Assembly: GCA_025060325.1 (NCBI GenBank)
Contig: JANXBW010000018.1
Span: forward strand, 38,918 to 102,917
Reading direction: 5' to 3'
From: Thermoguttaceae bacterium
Lineage (GTDB): Bacteria; Planctomycetota; Planctomycetia; Pirellulales; Thermoguttaceae
DNA: 64,000 nucleotides
Shown: positions 38,208 to 48,425 of the stretch, piece after piece
How the letters are laid out: every line of letters begins with the position of its first letter
Position numbering within the stretch: position 1 is the first letter of the stretch
Program-made: the position numbers and the translations under genes
Notes under the pieces: generated by a model
What the model was told of the DNA's origin: nothing
The model's database searches: none
The model's input: only the letters and a program-made list of their open reading frames with translations

Positions 38208-39563
38208 CTAATTCCCCCACCAGCTTTGACCACCGAGGGCAAGTTGCGAGCGGAGCTGTCCTAAATCTTCTTTCTTCTGGCTTTGCTGGATAATGGCCCA
38301 AGGATTGATTTCCACCCCACCGCAAGCTACCAAGGAAACTCGACTCAGCGGGGCGATCACCGATTGCGTCGGGACATACCGCGCCGGCTGAACCCGGGCA
38401 CGCTCTATGCCGTTTTCATCCATAAGGCAGCTTAGATCGGCGCCCACGCGCTGTGGCAGCTTGTGCGAAACGATTATCGCCGCCACGATAGCCAGTTCCA
38501 TGCAATTCCGGAGCTGATCGAACACCGGGTCGACCTGGGCAAGTTCCTCATATTTCTGGGTCATTGCTTCCGCCCAACGTTCGGTACCCGGGACGTTGCC
38601 GCTGGCCTTGGTTTCTCCCTGTCGGGTCGAGACAAATTCCGTTTCCGTCAGCGTCTTCACCCGCAGCTCGGAGATCTCCCACACCAGACCTTCGTTATCC
38701 CGGGAAATTTGGGAAACTTCCGGCACCAGCCACCAGCGCGGCATCATACCGGCCGCTTGAGCACGAACGAAAGCCGTGAACGGCGGCAAACCCGGCACCG
38801 GCGACCTGTCTAGGCCCAAACCCAGCCGCTTCATTCGATAATCCGCCGCGACCATTACCCGGGCAAAATGGCTATCCTCTGGTACGCCGGAAATACTCAC
38901 TGCCTGCGGACCGAGTATCTGCTCGAGTTCCCGGGCGACAACTTCCGCAGAAACACCCCGTGGGATGCGGCGCGTAAACTGCTGCAGGGCCGGGATCGTC
39001 TCGCTGCGGGGATTGATCGAGCACGAGATCACCTCAGGCCGTGGGCTGGATAGGCTCCGGAGCGCCACCACCAAGTCATCAAGCAGCATGACAGCCCGAC
39101 CGCTGGTCTGCCCCACGAGCACACCGTTGGGCCCAGCCTTCCAAGCTTCGGCAGGTCCTACAAGCAGGATATCTTTCTTGTCCGGGTCGGCTATTACGTA
39201 AAGAATGTCTTGCAAACCACCAAGGCAATAAACTTCGGGGGGGATGCCAAGCCCTTGTGCCAGCGACTCTTTAAGCAGTTGATTTATTCGGCTTAATGAC
39301 ACCTTCCTGAGCGGTACCTTCGCGGCCATCTCCTGGGCAACTGCCCGGCCAAGCTCGTGTTTTTGAAGGCGCTCCAGTTCTTGAAGGTCAACCGCCTCGG
39401 CTTTTGTCAACATGCCCTGGGCGTCCACAACCACACCGCCCACTGCCCGCGCATTAAGATATTGCTGGGCAAAAGTGCAAGTACCTGCGAGGGAAGCGGC
39501 CAGAACCACCGCCACTGCGAAAAGAACTTTCACCACGCCGAGATGAATGGCCGAGAATTTCAT
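38208..39563 (-). CDS. DUF1598 secreted protein
   Basis: 451 residues. Signal peptide with a hydrophobic core at about 10-25. The mature part has AVGGVVVDAQGML, then LLVGPAEAWKAGPNGVLVGQTSGRAV, the planctomycete DUF1598 pattern. A second half with HFARVMVAADYRMKRLGLGLD and LPPFTAFVRAQAAGMMPRWWLVPE is also characteristic. The function is unknown. The C-terminus ends GGQSWWGN. Isolated gene, convergent with adh. Confidence 0.85.
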   Translation of the reverse strand: MKFSAIHLGVVKVLFAVAVVLAASLAGTCTFAQQYLNARAVGGVVVDAQGMLTKAEAVDLQELERLQKHELGRAVAQEMAAKVPLRKVSLSRINQLLKESLAQGLGIPPEVYCLGGLQDILYVIADPDKKDILLVGPAEAWKAGPNGVLVGQTSGRAVMLLDDLVVALRSLSSPRPEVISCSINPRSETIPALQQFTRRIPRGVSAEVVARELEQILGPQAVSISGVPEDSHFARVMVAADYRMKRLGLGLDRSPVPGLPPFTAFVRAQAAGMMPRWWLVPEVSQISRDNEGLVWEISELRVKTLTETEFVSTRQGETKASGNVPGTERWAEAMTQKYEELAQVDPVFDQLRNCMELAIVAAIIVSHKLPQRVGADLSCLMDENGIERARVQPARYVPTQSVIAPLSRVSLVACGGVEINPWAIIQQSQKKEDLGQLRSQLALGGQSWWGN

Positions 39564-40346
39564 GCGTACTTACTCCAATACGGTAAACGGCCGAGTTGTT
39601 AGCTCTCGTCGACCCGGTTAGCTGACACTCCCATTATTTAGGACTCGGACCTTTGCGGGCGTGCCTCTCCCTGAAACTCGCTTGGTATGGCTCGCATAAG
39701 CAAACTGAACTTACCTTACCTAGCTTGCGCCGGGGTCACGCTCCTTTTTGTTCCACGAGTTAAAAGTTCATCACCGGCCGAGCCAAATGGCACGACTTTC
39801 CCCCAAAAGCTCATGTGCTCCAAATATGATATGCCACGCGGCCCTAAGGTCGGGTCTCCCCGGCGACCCTGCAATAAAGGAGTGCTCGAGCCGATCCTGC
39901 CGCCAGGCCAACCGGCGCAGACTCGAAACTGCACGCAGCACATCCTTGGTTTCCTAAATTCAGCCTAATCAACGAATCCCCCTATTTCAAGGAAACATCC
40001 GTCCGCACCTATTCCGGTTATGGATCAAGCTAGGACCACGGGGACTTCAAAGCATCATCCCCCCAAATTTTGCCGGGGCCACCGACTCGCAACTCCCAAG
40101 AACACGGCAAGAACGGATGTTTGGGGAATTCTCCGACTCGATGCGCATCTTGCTAGTCGTAGCAGCCGATTTCGGGCTATTTCGAGCAATGCTCAACCCG
40201 TTCTCAAACTGGCCTCCGGACCGAAAACTGGTCTAAGTCCCTGCCCTGCGGGATTGGTGCAGCCACACTGCTCCCTCCAAGTTAAGCTCAACCGCTCTTT
40301 CCACTTTCGACTGCTTTTTCATTTGCTGTTAGTCCGAGCCCCCCCG

Positions 40347-40372
40347 AAAGGAGGAGGAGGAGGAGGGGGGAG
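40347..40372 (+). repeat. GGA simple repeat
   Basis: AAAGGAGGAGGAGGAGGAGGGGGG-like purine run with five GGA units, intergenic. Confidence 0.7.
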
Positions 40373-40587
40373 TCTTTCCCCAGATACCCTTGGGGCCGGC
40401 GATTCTCGTTTGATGTCAGCGCTCGATCCCGGCGGGAAGCTCATCCGAAATTCTTAACACGCTAGAGTGCCTCCCCGGTTGAGACAGGGCTCCGGTCTCC
40501 GGCGGAACGGGCTGCCCGAAGCCTACGGCCCCGTGGAGTTCTCTGACGACCCCTTGACCCCGTGGGCGGGTGGCCTAAGCGCAGTCC

Positions 40588-40621
40588 AAAAAAAGAAGGA
40601 GCCGGTCATTCCGACCGGCTC
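40588..40621 (-). terminator. rho-independent terminator of the lipoprotein gene
   Basis: On the minus strand a 9-bp stem GAGCCGGTC/GACCGGCTC with loop GGAAT is followed by CTTCTTTTTTT. It lies 146 bases after the stop of the gene at 40767-41219. Confidence 0.75.
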
Positions 40622-40766
40622 GTTATCGGCCGCTTTTCTCTACCGCTGTGAACGAACAAGCTCTGGTTGTGGTGGCGACCGGGGCGGGGGTTGAGCATTC
40701 CCACGCGACCGGTAGGCGCTGTCGCCCGCAACGCCTAGCCGCCAGCCGCCTGCGTCACTCGCACGG

Positions 40767-41219
40767 TTACGGTTGTGAGGTCAGCTCAAGGTTGATTTCG
40801 TTCAGTCCCGGCTTTACTTCAAACACGAGCTGGGAGTTCACGTTGTAGCGAGCCGGGATTTTTTCCGGGGGCGGAGCTGCGGCTTGGCTCGCCTCACCGC
40901 CGTACTGATAGGCCGGATCGTCGGAACGAACCTCAGGAGCCTGGCCACCGGCTCCTTGTTGGGATCGCACCGACACCTTGTGCTGACCGACTACCGCACC
41001 CTTTCCTTGCGGGCAAACAAGCTCGTAGTACCCCTCGGCGTTAGTGGTGCCCGTCGAGGCCATACCGCCGCCCACTGGGGTGAAAGTCACAATAACGTTC
41101 GGCAACGGTTGGCCGTCCATCGTCACCCGACCTCGCACCTGCCCCAATTGGACCCCACCCGAGCCACAACCGGCAAAGACCAACATCAAAACGATCAACC
41201 ACGGTAAGATCCAGCGCAT
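40767..41219 (-). CDS. small lipoprotein with carboxypeptidase-regulatory-like domain
   Basis: 150 residues. Lipobox LVFAGC at about 14-19 marks acylation of Cys19. The mature part has VRGRVTMDGQPLPNVIVTFTPVGGG and ATGTTNAEGYYELVCPQGK-type turns of the beta-sandwich CarboxypepD_reg/transthyretin-like fold, a very common planctomycete lipoprotein type. TAGGAGG precedes the ATG. It sits next to the DUF1559 gene in the same orientation, a frequent pairing in Planctomycetes (known association, function unknown). Confidence 0.88.
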   Translation of the reverse strand: MRWILPWLIVLMLVFAGCGSGGVQLGQVRGRVTMDGQPLPNVIVTFTPVGGGMASTGTTNAEGYYELVCPQGKGAVVGQHKVSVRSQQGAGGQAPEVRSDDPAYQYGGEASQAAAPPPEKIPARYNVNSQLVFEVKPGLNEINLELTSQP

Positions 41220-41307
41220 ATCGTCCTCCTACCAACCCGGTGTCTAACGGTGTGGCGACACGCGCTCGCCACATAGCTCAGCATGTTTGTACACCAATCT
41301 TTTCACA

Positions 41308-42369
41308 TTAAGGCGGAGTCACGGGCTCGCCGCCTGCGCAGCTCCCCAAAGCTCCCCAAACCCCCCACGGGGACGGTCGGTTACCGGGATCCGGCACGTC
41401 GTCAATGGCCTGATTACCTACGTCAATAGTCTGGCTGACGAAGCGGACACTGCCGTCGGCCATGGCGATATTGGCCCCGCCCGGATGGAAGCTAGAGGCA
41501 GTTCCCATGTGCTCGTTTCCGTCAACGCTCCCCCAGTGACAACTAGGACCATTCGGGGCGATCAACGTAGCGAAACCGACGAAATACGGTCGCCCGTCCC
41601 AAGCCCGACCACCCACCGGCCGGAAGCTCGCCCGCACGGGCGGCGTGATCTTCTTTGGGTTGGTTGGATCGATCCGGGCAAGACACCCGGCGGGATTCCA
41701 CAGCTGCATCGTCAACGCAACACCGCCAAGTACATCATCCGGGTATCCACCGGCCACCATCTCGCCGAGCATCACCGTGTTCGACGTCCCATCGCGGACA
41801 TACTCCACGCCTATCCAGCGTTCACACTGGAAGATACCACGGTTCTGTCGGTTGCTTTGATCCGGGCGGAAGTGGTTTTGGTGATAGTCATCCCCCACAC
41901 ACGCCTTATAGTTCAAGCGGGCAGGGCTTTCGGCACGGTCCGGAATTGGACCATCACTTGGACAAATGAACACGCCCAGATCTCTTCGCCACCAATCCCG
42001 GACAAACGGCCCCCAAGTGGCATGATTTGGGTCGGTCGTCCAAGGTTCCGGCAAGCCAACCGCCGACATCGCCTGAACCATGTAAGCGTCAAAGAGCGGT
42101 TTTTGCTCCAAATAGGGCAAGATCATCATCGCCCAGGAGTAATACCGGCCCCGGCACGTGCGAACACCCAGAGCCGGGAAGACCTTGTTGACGTCATGAT
42201 AATTGTGCAGGGCTAGCGCGATTTGTTTGAGATTGTTTGTACACTGGGTCCGCCTTGCGGCCTCCCGCGCTGCCTGTACTGCCGGCAAAAGCAAGGCGAT
42301 CAAGATGCCAATAATGGCTATGACCACCAGCAGCTCCACTAGCGTAAAACCGAGACTCTTTTTGCGCAT
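41308..42369 (-). CDS. DUF1559 protein with type IV prepilin-like N-terminus
   Basis: 353 residues from the ATG at 42367-42369, which has AAGGAGG upstream. The N-terminus GFTLVELLVVIAIIGILIALLLPAVQ is a prepilin cleavage/methylation motif (cleavage after Gly, Glu at +5). Next comes AAREAARRTQCTNNLKQIALALHNYHD, the DUF1559 hallmark, and the C-terminal HPGGANIAMADGSVRFV. These pseudopilin-like proteins are hugely expanded in Planctomycetes; their role is unknown. A prepilin peptidase is not encoded in this window. Confidence 0.95.
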   Translation of the reverse strand: MRKKSLGFTLVELLVVIAIIGILIALLLPAVQAAREAARRTQCTNNLKQIALALHNYHDVNKVFPALGVRTCRGRYYSWAMMILPYLEQKPLFDAYMVQAMSAVGLPEPWTTDPNHATWGPFVRDWWRRDLGVFICPSDGPIPDRAESPARLNYKACVGDDYHQNHFRPDQSNRQNRGIFQCERWIGVEYVRDGTSNTVMLGEMVAGGYPDDVLGGVALTMQLWNPAGCLARIDPTNPKKITPPVRASFRPVGGRAWDGRPYFVGFATLIAPNGPSCHWGSVDGNEHMGTASSFHPGGANIAMADGSVRFVSQTIDVGNQAIDDVPDPGNRPSPWGVWGALGSCAGGEPVTPP

Positions 42370-43825
42370 ATTGCGATACCTCCTTCTGACGAACCTGAAC
42401 TTTGTGAAACCCCCAAACATATAACCGGAGAAAAAGCGGCCGATAGTCGCGACCCGTTAACGCTGATTTTAGCAATCTCGCGCACGCGAAGCAAACGCTG
42501 GTCCGTGATTTACATGCCACGTTGTTGCGCGCCAAGGTTAGGCCAGGATTTTCCTAAATCGGCGCGCTCCATGTGCACCCTCTCGCCTCTTGTGCGTCAA
42601 GCCCGACGCCCGTCCCTTGGGAGTGCGATGTTCCCTCGGTCGGAATTAAGCCTACCACGAATCCCGGAAGTTGCACGTGGACGCCGAGGGCAACTCTCCA
42701 AAGTTTTGGGGCCGAGATGCTCGGGAGCCACCTACGGTTTCAGCAAGCGCCCGGCTGCGGCAAGGAAACTTGAGCTAGACGCTACTGGTTCATCCGCGCG
42801 TCCGCCGCAGAAGCTGCTAGCTCTGAGTTTTGGGATCTGGAAGGTGAGGCTGCGATGACCCCTTCGCCTGCGGGTTGGAAAAACCGCAAGAATGGCGCGA
42901 GGCCAAATCCGGCTAGGTGCCACTCCCCCGAGTAAATGGTTCGCTTATACCCCATACCTATTATGCCAACTTTTTCCCGGCTTGCAACCGGGTGGCGGAC
43001 ATTTTCCCCGGCTCCCAATGAGAACTGGAACTCTTTCCGGCGGTTTGCGCTTCGGGCTTGAGCCCCGGGGTTAAAGGCTAGTGTGAGAAGCAGCTAATCG
43101 GCGGGAGAGCAGGGCCTTCAGAATCGGGAATTGACTGTGCCCGCTTTTTGGCCGGACGGAAGGCCGCACCCCAAAGGATTGGAGCCGGCCGGGCCGGTGT
43201 TGCCAGAGGTCCAATGTTTAGCGGAATGTAAAGAGTAGGCCTCTGTTCTTACTCTTGGCGGGAGGTTGTATGCCTCCCTTCAAACCCGGCCCTTATCCGG
43301 GGGCGTCCCGTTGGCGGTGCTCACCGATCTGAACAACAGTCGGGCCGTTTGGCTAAGACCGAACAAGCACGGTGTAGAGTCGTCGCCACTGAAACCCCGG
43401 GGGGACTTGATCCAGAGGGGCAGAATCTTCTTTTGCTCTCCGACCCCACGGAATTTAAGGATGAATTTGCCGGGCTGTAATTAGCGCGCGAATTCCGGAA
43501 CCTGTTTACCCGCAAATCGTGCTGGTTCAGGCGAGGGATTAACGGACGGATCTCTCCTGGCCTTCAAAGCCTTAAGCGGTCGAGGCCCCAGAAACTAGCT
43601 GGCCGACGCATAAACTCTTGCGAGGGCTTCCGAGCGGAAGTCCTGAGGCTCACTGGGAAACCGACTGGGCCGCGGCCGACGAGCTCGCAACCGAAGCATT
43701 TGTAAACAAATTTGCGCGTGATTGGTTAGGTTCACCGTTTTGGACAGAAAACTTGTTGAGTGGGTTCAAGTTGAGCACACGGAGCATCTCGGACCCCGCG
43801 AGGGAGGTAGCTTGTCAGGCCAATT
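42370..43825. other. 1.45-kb gap
   Basis: The longest gene-free stretch of the window. Small frames on both strands look random. I recognise no RNA gene, repeat or mobile-element end. Confidence 0.4.
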
Positions 43826-45955
43826 TTGCGATCCATAATGTGTAAGAGAGCCCAAGATCGGCAGCTTGTCACGGTTGATTCTGGTTGCAAAAGGAGCCGA
43901 ATCCTGGTAGTCGAGCAGCATCCGGCGGAGAAGGCGGGGACCGAAGGCGTGTCGGACCTGGCGTACCTAGTCATCCGCGAAGGTTCCAAGTGGACGGATG
44001 TCTTCCGCTTGATCCCGGGCCAGACGGTGACGATTGGCCGGGCCCCGACCAACCAGATTGTCCTAAAGGACGAGCGCTGTAGCCGCCTTCATGCCGAGCT
44101 TTTCATGTCCGAAGGTAGGTGGACCCTTCGGGACCTCGACAGCCGGAATGGCACGGTCGTGGGTGACAAGCTGATCAAAAGCGACTGGGTTCTTCGACCG
44201 GGGGACGTCATCCGCATTGGCCACAGCCAACTCATCTTTGTTCAGAATCTTAGTGATGCTTTCTCCGACGCGACCGCAATTGTCCGTTCCAAGGAGGAAT
44301 TAGAAGCGGGTGAGAAGGGGGAGCGAGCCGGGTCAGTTCTTGATCTCGCCCCCCCGATGGAGCCAACTACGATAACTCATCGGAAGGGTCAGACCCGGTT
44401 CTTGACGCCGGTTGAGGCAGCGGAGGAGGAGCTGCCTAAGGTTGGGAGGGCCGCGGCTAAGCTCTGTCGGTTGGCATTCGAGCTTGGTAAGGCCCCCGAT
44501 ATTGCCCGAATGGCCGAGATTGCTTTGGCCGGCTTATTCGAGGCCCTTCCAGTGGATGCCGGGGCGATCCTTCTTTTGCCGCGGGATCATCGCGGTACGC
44601 CGAGCGCCACCCAACTCCAAATCGTTGCCACCCATAGCAAGGCGGGGCGCAAATATCACCGCGTTCCTGACTTTTTGGCCAACACCGTTCTCCGCGAGGG
44701 TGAGGCCATTCTTGCTCGCAACGTGATGGGCGACAGCTCCTTGGGCAGCCGTGATAGTAAAGGCACAATCCAGACCACGAGTGTAATTTGCGCCCCGATT
44801 CGTCAGGGCAATCAAGTGGTGGGGATCATCCACTTATACTCCACCGATCCCGACCAGGTCCCCGATCCGGACGATCTGGAGTACACGTTGGCGGTGGCGG
44901 ATACCGTCGCAGTAGCGTTGAGCAACCTTAGCCGCCAGGAGGAATTGGTCGAGAATTTGACCCAGGTTCGAATTGAAAACGTCCGGCTACGGGAGCAACT
45001 CGGCGTTCAAAGCGAGCTGGTAGGAGTAAGCGAGGCGATCAAGCATATCAACGAACTTATCGCTTACGCCGCAGCAAGTCGGGCAACGGTGCTGATCCGC
45101 GGTGAAAGCGGGGTCGGTAAGGAGCTGGTCGCCCGGGCGATACATTTCAATAGCCCCCGGCGAAAGAACGCTTTTGTCTGTTTAAATTGCGCGGCACTGT
45201 CGGAAGAGCTGTTGGCAAGCGAGCTTTTCGGCCACGAAAAAGGGGCGTTTACCGGGGCGACCGAACGCAAGATTGGCAAGTTCGAAGCGGCCCACATGGG
45301 CACGTTGATGCTCGATGAAATCGCGGAAATGAGCCTGAGTGTTCAGGCGAAATTCCTCCGCGTCCTTGAGGGGCACCCCTTCGAACGTGTGGGGGGCAGT
45401 AAGCCGATAAAGGTCGACGTCCGGGTCATTGCCGCCACAAACCGGGATTTGGAGAAGGAAGTGGCGGAGGGGCGATTCCGGCATGATCTCTTTTTCCGCC
45501 TGCGGGTGTTGGAGATCGTGGTGCCTCCCCTCCGGAAACGGCCTGAAGACATTCCAGTCCTGGCCGAGTACTTCCTCAACAAATTCCGCCAGGAAACCGG
45601 CCGACGGATCGAAGGCTTTACCCGGGCCGCTATGGACAAACTGATGAATTATCGGTGGCCCGGGAATGTTCGCGAGCTAAAGAACGTGATTGAGCGGGCG
45701 GTGGTTCTGTGTCAGGGCCGATTCATCGACGAGGAAGACTTGTTGCTATCCAAGTTAGCCACCACCGGTGACACCGTGGAAACCCAGCCGGTTCCGCAAG
45801 GTTATACGCCGGTGTCGCTTGAAGAAATTGAGCGGCGGCACATCTTAGCCACGCTCGAGTACACGAAGTGGAACAAAAGCCGTGCGGCTCAGATTTTGGG
45901 CATCGAGCGATCGACTCTTGATCGCAAGCTGCGTCGGTATCAATTGGAAAGCTAA
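43826..45955 (+). CDS. FHA-GAF-sigma54 (AAA+)-Fis transcription activator
   Basis: 709 residues if the TTG at 43826 is used. An ATG at 43838 and a GTG near 43949 (directly before [11 protein letters not shown]) are alternatives, and the last would fit the FHA domain best. FHA domain: [15 protein letters not shown] and [13 protein letters not shown] domain about 215-375. AAA+ domain with Walker A GESGVGKE, sigma54-contact GAFTGA, Walker [10 protein letters not shown] and the arginine region [16 protein letters not shown]-terminal Fis [19 protein letters not shown]. It activates sigma54 promoters in response to a phospho-protein (FHA) and a small ligand (GAF), which are not identifiable here. 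comF follows by 20 bp. Confidence 0.9.
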   Translation: MRSIMCKRAQDRQLVTVDSGCKRSRILVVEQHPAEKAGTEGVSDLAYLVIREGSKWTDVFRLIPGQTVTIGRAPTNQIVLKDERCSRLHAELFMSEGRWTLRDLDSRNGTVVGDKLIKSDWVLRPGDVIRIGHSQLIFVQNLSDAFSDATAIVRSKEELEAGEKGERAGSVLDLAPPMEPTTITHRKGQTRFLTPVEAAEEELPKVGRAAAKLCRLAFELGKAPDIARMAEIALAGLFEALPVDAGAILLLPRDHRGTPSATQLQIVATHSKAGRKYHRVPDFLANTVLREGEAILARNVMGDSSLGSRDSKGTIQTTSVICAPIRQGNQVVGIIHLYSTDPDQVPDPDDLEYTLAVADTVAVALSNLSRQEELVENLTQVRIENVRLREQLGVQSELVGVSEAIKHINELIAYAAASRATVLIRGESGVGKELVARAIHFNSPRRKNAFVCLNCAALSEELLASELFGHEKGAFTGATERKIGKFEAAHMGTLMLDEIAEMSLSVQAKFLRVLEGHPFERVGGSKPIKVDVRVIAATNRDLEKEVAEGRFRHDLFFRLRVLEIVVPPLRKRPEDIPVLAEYFLNKFRQETGRRIEGFTRAAMDKLMNYRWPGNVRELKNVIERAVVLCQGRFIDEEDLLLSKLATTGDTVETQPVPQGYTPVSLEEIERRHILATLEYTKWNKSRAAQILGIERSTLDRKLRRYQLES

Positions 45956-45974
45956 CGCATAGGCCTGCGATGCG

Positions 45975-46769
45975 TTGACGAGCAATCTTCCGGGAACGCT
46001 TGGCCAGCTCATCCGACGGTCTTCAGCATGTCTTACGCGGATTATTACTGATCTTTTGTTCCCTGAGCGCTGTGCGATCTGTGGCCTCCTTTTAGAGCCG
46101 AGTAATTCACCCGCTTGGATTCAGTTGTGCCCGCAATGTCGCCAGAAGTTTGATTTTGCTGATCGGCCGGTGTGTCTCCGCTGCGGGGCTTTCACCACGG
46201 TGATGGACGAGGATGCAGAAGATTGTTCCTGGTGCCGCCGGTTTGAACTTTTCTTCGATCGTGCCATTTGTCTCGGCCCTTACGAGGAAGGGTTGGGGAG
46301 GCTCATTCTGGGGTTAAAGCGTTGGCCGCGGCCGGCACTTGTCCGCGCACTGGTTCGATTGCTTTTGGTCGAGCGAAAAAGTAGGCTTTTATTCGGCCCG
46401 CCGGCGGATGTGGTGGTGCCAGTGCCCCAGCATTGGCTGTCGCGCCTGTGGAGCGGGATTGACCCGGTTGGGATGATCGCGGAGGAATTGGCTAGCCACT
46501 TGGGCCTTCCTTACCGCCCCGACGGGCTGCGGCGTAAGAAGTTCGGTCCGCCCCAACGGGGCTTGGGGGTTAGACAGCGTTTTGACAACGTTAGGTCGCT
46601 TTATGAAATTGGCACGGGGCAATTCCGCGACATGCATGTAATCGCTGTAGACGATGTGCTTACCACTGGTGCCACGCTAAGCGCGGTAGCCAAAGTGCTA
46701 AAAATCGCGGGGGCGCGAGAGGTGACAGCCGTCGCTATCGCCCGAGCGGAAGGCGAACTGGGCCCGTGA
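45975..46769 (+). CDS. comF: ComF-family amidophosphoribosyltransferase-like protein
   Basis: 264 residues, TTG start, weak initiation signal, 20 bp after the activator gene, so probably co-transcribed. The N-terminal zinc-finger-like part has CAICGLL, CPQC, CLRCG and CSWC. The C-terminal phosphoribosyltransferase domain has VPVPQHWLSRLWSGIDP, RRKKFGPPQRGLGVRQR, and the PRPP loop VIAVDDVLTTGATL. ComF proteins take part in DNA uptake in competent bacteria, but many lineages keep the gene without known competence. All PRPP-loop residues are intact. Confidence 0.88.
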   Translation: MTSNLPGTLGQLIRRSSACLTRIITDLLFPERCAICGLLLEPSNSPAWIQLCPQCRQKFDFADRPVCLRCGAFTTVMDEDAEDCSWCRRFELFFDRAICLGPYEEGLGRLILGLKRWPRPALVRALVRLLLVERKSRLLFGPPADVVVPVPQHWLSRLWSGIDPVGMIAEELASHLGLPYRPDGLRRKKFGPPQRGLGVRQRFDNVRSLYEIGTGQFRDMHVIAVDDVLTTGATLSAVAKVLKIAGAREVTAVAIARAEGELGP

Positions 46770-47154
46770 GGACAGGATCCTTGGGGCCGGTCAGAAGAAG
46801 GGGGTAGCCATCCGGTTTCGCTCGGCATGGGTTGAAGGTAGAGCACCGCACATTTTCGCCGCTTTTGCCCTAAGAAGTCACTGACTCTCAGACGCTTCCC
46901 TCCCAAGTAGGCAGTGACGCAAAATAGCGTCCCACCGGTAAAACGGCCACAAGGAGCAGCGGTCGGCCTTTCGTCGAGACCCTCCCCGAGGCCGTGGGAG
47001 CGGACCGATTTTCGTGGTTTTCTCGGGTCTGGAGGCAGTGATAGACTCCGCCATGGCAGCGATGTGCCCCCACCTGGCTCCGGCTGAAAAAACTAAAGCT
47101 TTCGGGCCAACAGCCACAAACCTCTGCAAATTGCAGCAAAGGAGGATGCTTGCT
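46770..47154. other. gap before the GH5 gene
   Basis: No gene; the last bases carry the AAAGGAGG ribosome-binding site of the GH5 gene. Confidence 0.4.
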
Positions 47155-48213
47155 ATGAGGCTTGGAAGAAAAGCTTTCTGGACTGGGATGGTGGTGAGTG
47201 CGTTAGGCCTTGTGGTTTTATTGGAGGTGGCCGCCTTTGCGCAGGCCCAAAGCTCGACTTCCGCAGCAACGTCGAATGAAGATGCGTTTGCTGTCAACAA
47301 AAAGTTGGGCCGGGGTGTCAACGTAATCGGCTATGATCCGCTTTGGCGCGACCGATCGCGAGCACGATTCCGGCCAGAATTTTTCCGGATGATCCGGGAA
47401 GTGGGCTTTAATCACGTGCGGATCAATTTGCACCCCTTCCGGGATAACCCCAAGCGGGGAGAAGACCCAGCCGGTTTGCGCGAGGAATATCTGAGGACTT
47501 TAGATTGGGCTGTGGATGAAGCGCTTAAGGCCGGTCTCATGGTCGTTCTTGACTTCCACGAGTTTCAGGCTTTGGGCAAAGATTTGGCAGGGAACAAGGA
47601 TCGGTTCCTTGCATGCTGGGAGGTGATCGCCCGCAGGCAGCAACATCGGCCTCCGGAGGTGCTGTTCGAGCTTCTCAACGAACCCAACACCGCGGTCACG
47701 CCGGAAGCGTGGAACCAGCTGCTACGGGAGGCGCTCGCGATCGTCCGGCGAACTAATCCCACCCGGATGGTGGTGATTGGCCCAGCTCAGTGGAACAACA
47801 TCGCCGCACTTGATCAACTTAGTTTGCCGGAGGATCCCAACATCATCGTGACAATCCACTACTACAGTCCGTTTGAGTTCACTCATCAGGGAGCAGCCTT
47901 TGCCGGCCGGGCCGACAAAGTGGGCATCCGCTGGGGCTCGGAGCGGGACAAACAGGCCGTTGTTGCCGATTTTGACCGAGCCCAAGCGTGGGCGGAAAAG
48001 CATCGGCGGCCCCTCTATCTGGGTGAATTTGGCGTGTACGATCGCGCCCCCCAAGAGGACCGGGTTGCGTGGCTATCCTTTGTGACTGCCGAAGCGGAAA
48101 AGCGTGGTTGGAGCTGGGCTTACTGGCAGTTCGACGGAGATTTCATTGTCTTTGATGTGAAAACCGGTCGGTGGATTGAGCCGATCTTAAATGCCATTCT
48201 CCGTCGACAGTAG
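47155..48213 (+). CDS. exported glycoside hydrolase family 5 protein
   Basis: 352 residues. The start at 47155 is 8 bases after AAGGAGG; the longer frame from 47014 lacks a site. Signal peptide about 1-30 (ending AAFAQA). The (beta/alpha)8 barrel shows GFNHVRINLHPF, VVLDFHEFQ, the acid/base Glu176 in LLNEPNTA, IHYYSP (substrate-binding His/Tyr), and the nucleophile Glu291 in YLGEFGVYD. Such enzymes hydrolyse beta-1,4-linked glucans or mannans by a retaining mechanism; endoglucanase against mannanase cannot be told here. Single gene. Confidence 0.9.
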   Translation: MRLGRKAFWTGMVVSALGLVVLLEVAAFAQAQSSTSAATSNEDAFAVNKKLGRGVNVIGYDPLWRDRSRARFRPEFFRMIREVGFNHVRINLHPFRDNPKRGEDPAGLREEYLRTLDWAVDEALKAGLMVVLDFHEFQALGKDLAGNKDRFLACWEVIARRQQHRPPEVLFELLNEPNTAVTPEAWNQLLREALAIVRRTNPTRMVVIGPAQWNNIAALDQLSLPEDPNIIVTIHYYSPFEFTHQGAAFAGRADKVGIRWGSERDKQAVVADFDRAQAWAEKHRRPLYLGEFGVYDRAPQEDRVAWLSFVTAEAEKRGWSWAYWQFDGDFIVFDVKTGRWIEPILNAILRRQ

Positions 48214-48425
48214 CCGCACGCCCCTTGTCGTCGACACGTTAACAAGCGGGCCCAGGCCTGGGCCACCTTGGAGGGATGGATCGCCTTGCAGTAAGCCCGC
48301 AGCGTCAACAAACAGCTTGTTTGCCTTTCGCGAAGAACGGGCGGGGCACTTCCGGGCTAGGATGTAAGCACACGGGTGATCTGCGAAAGCGCCCCGGCAG
48401 GCTGGGCCTTAGCCGAGCGCGCGGA

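Larger units (their letters stand above)
39564..40766. other. 1.2-kb gap
   Basis: Contains a purine-rich simple repeat (GGA)n at 40347-40372 and the terminator of the lipoprotein gene at 40588-40621. The plus-strand frame at 40020-40457 has no coding character. No RNA gene recognised. Confidence 0.5.

Noticed and set aside
40020..40457. 145-codon plus-strand frame in the 1.2-kb gap
   Set aside because: Low-complexity C-terminus from the GGA repeat and no coding character.
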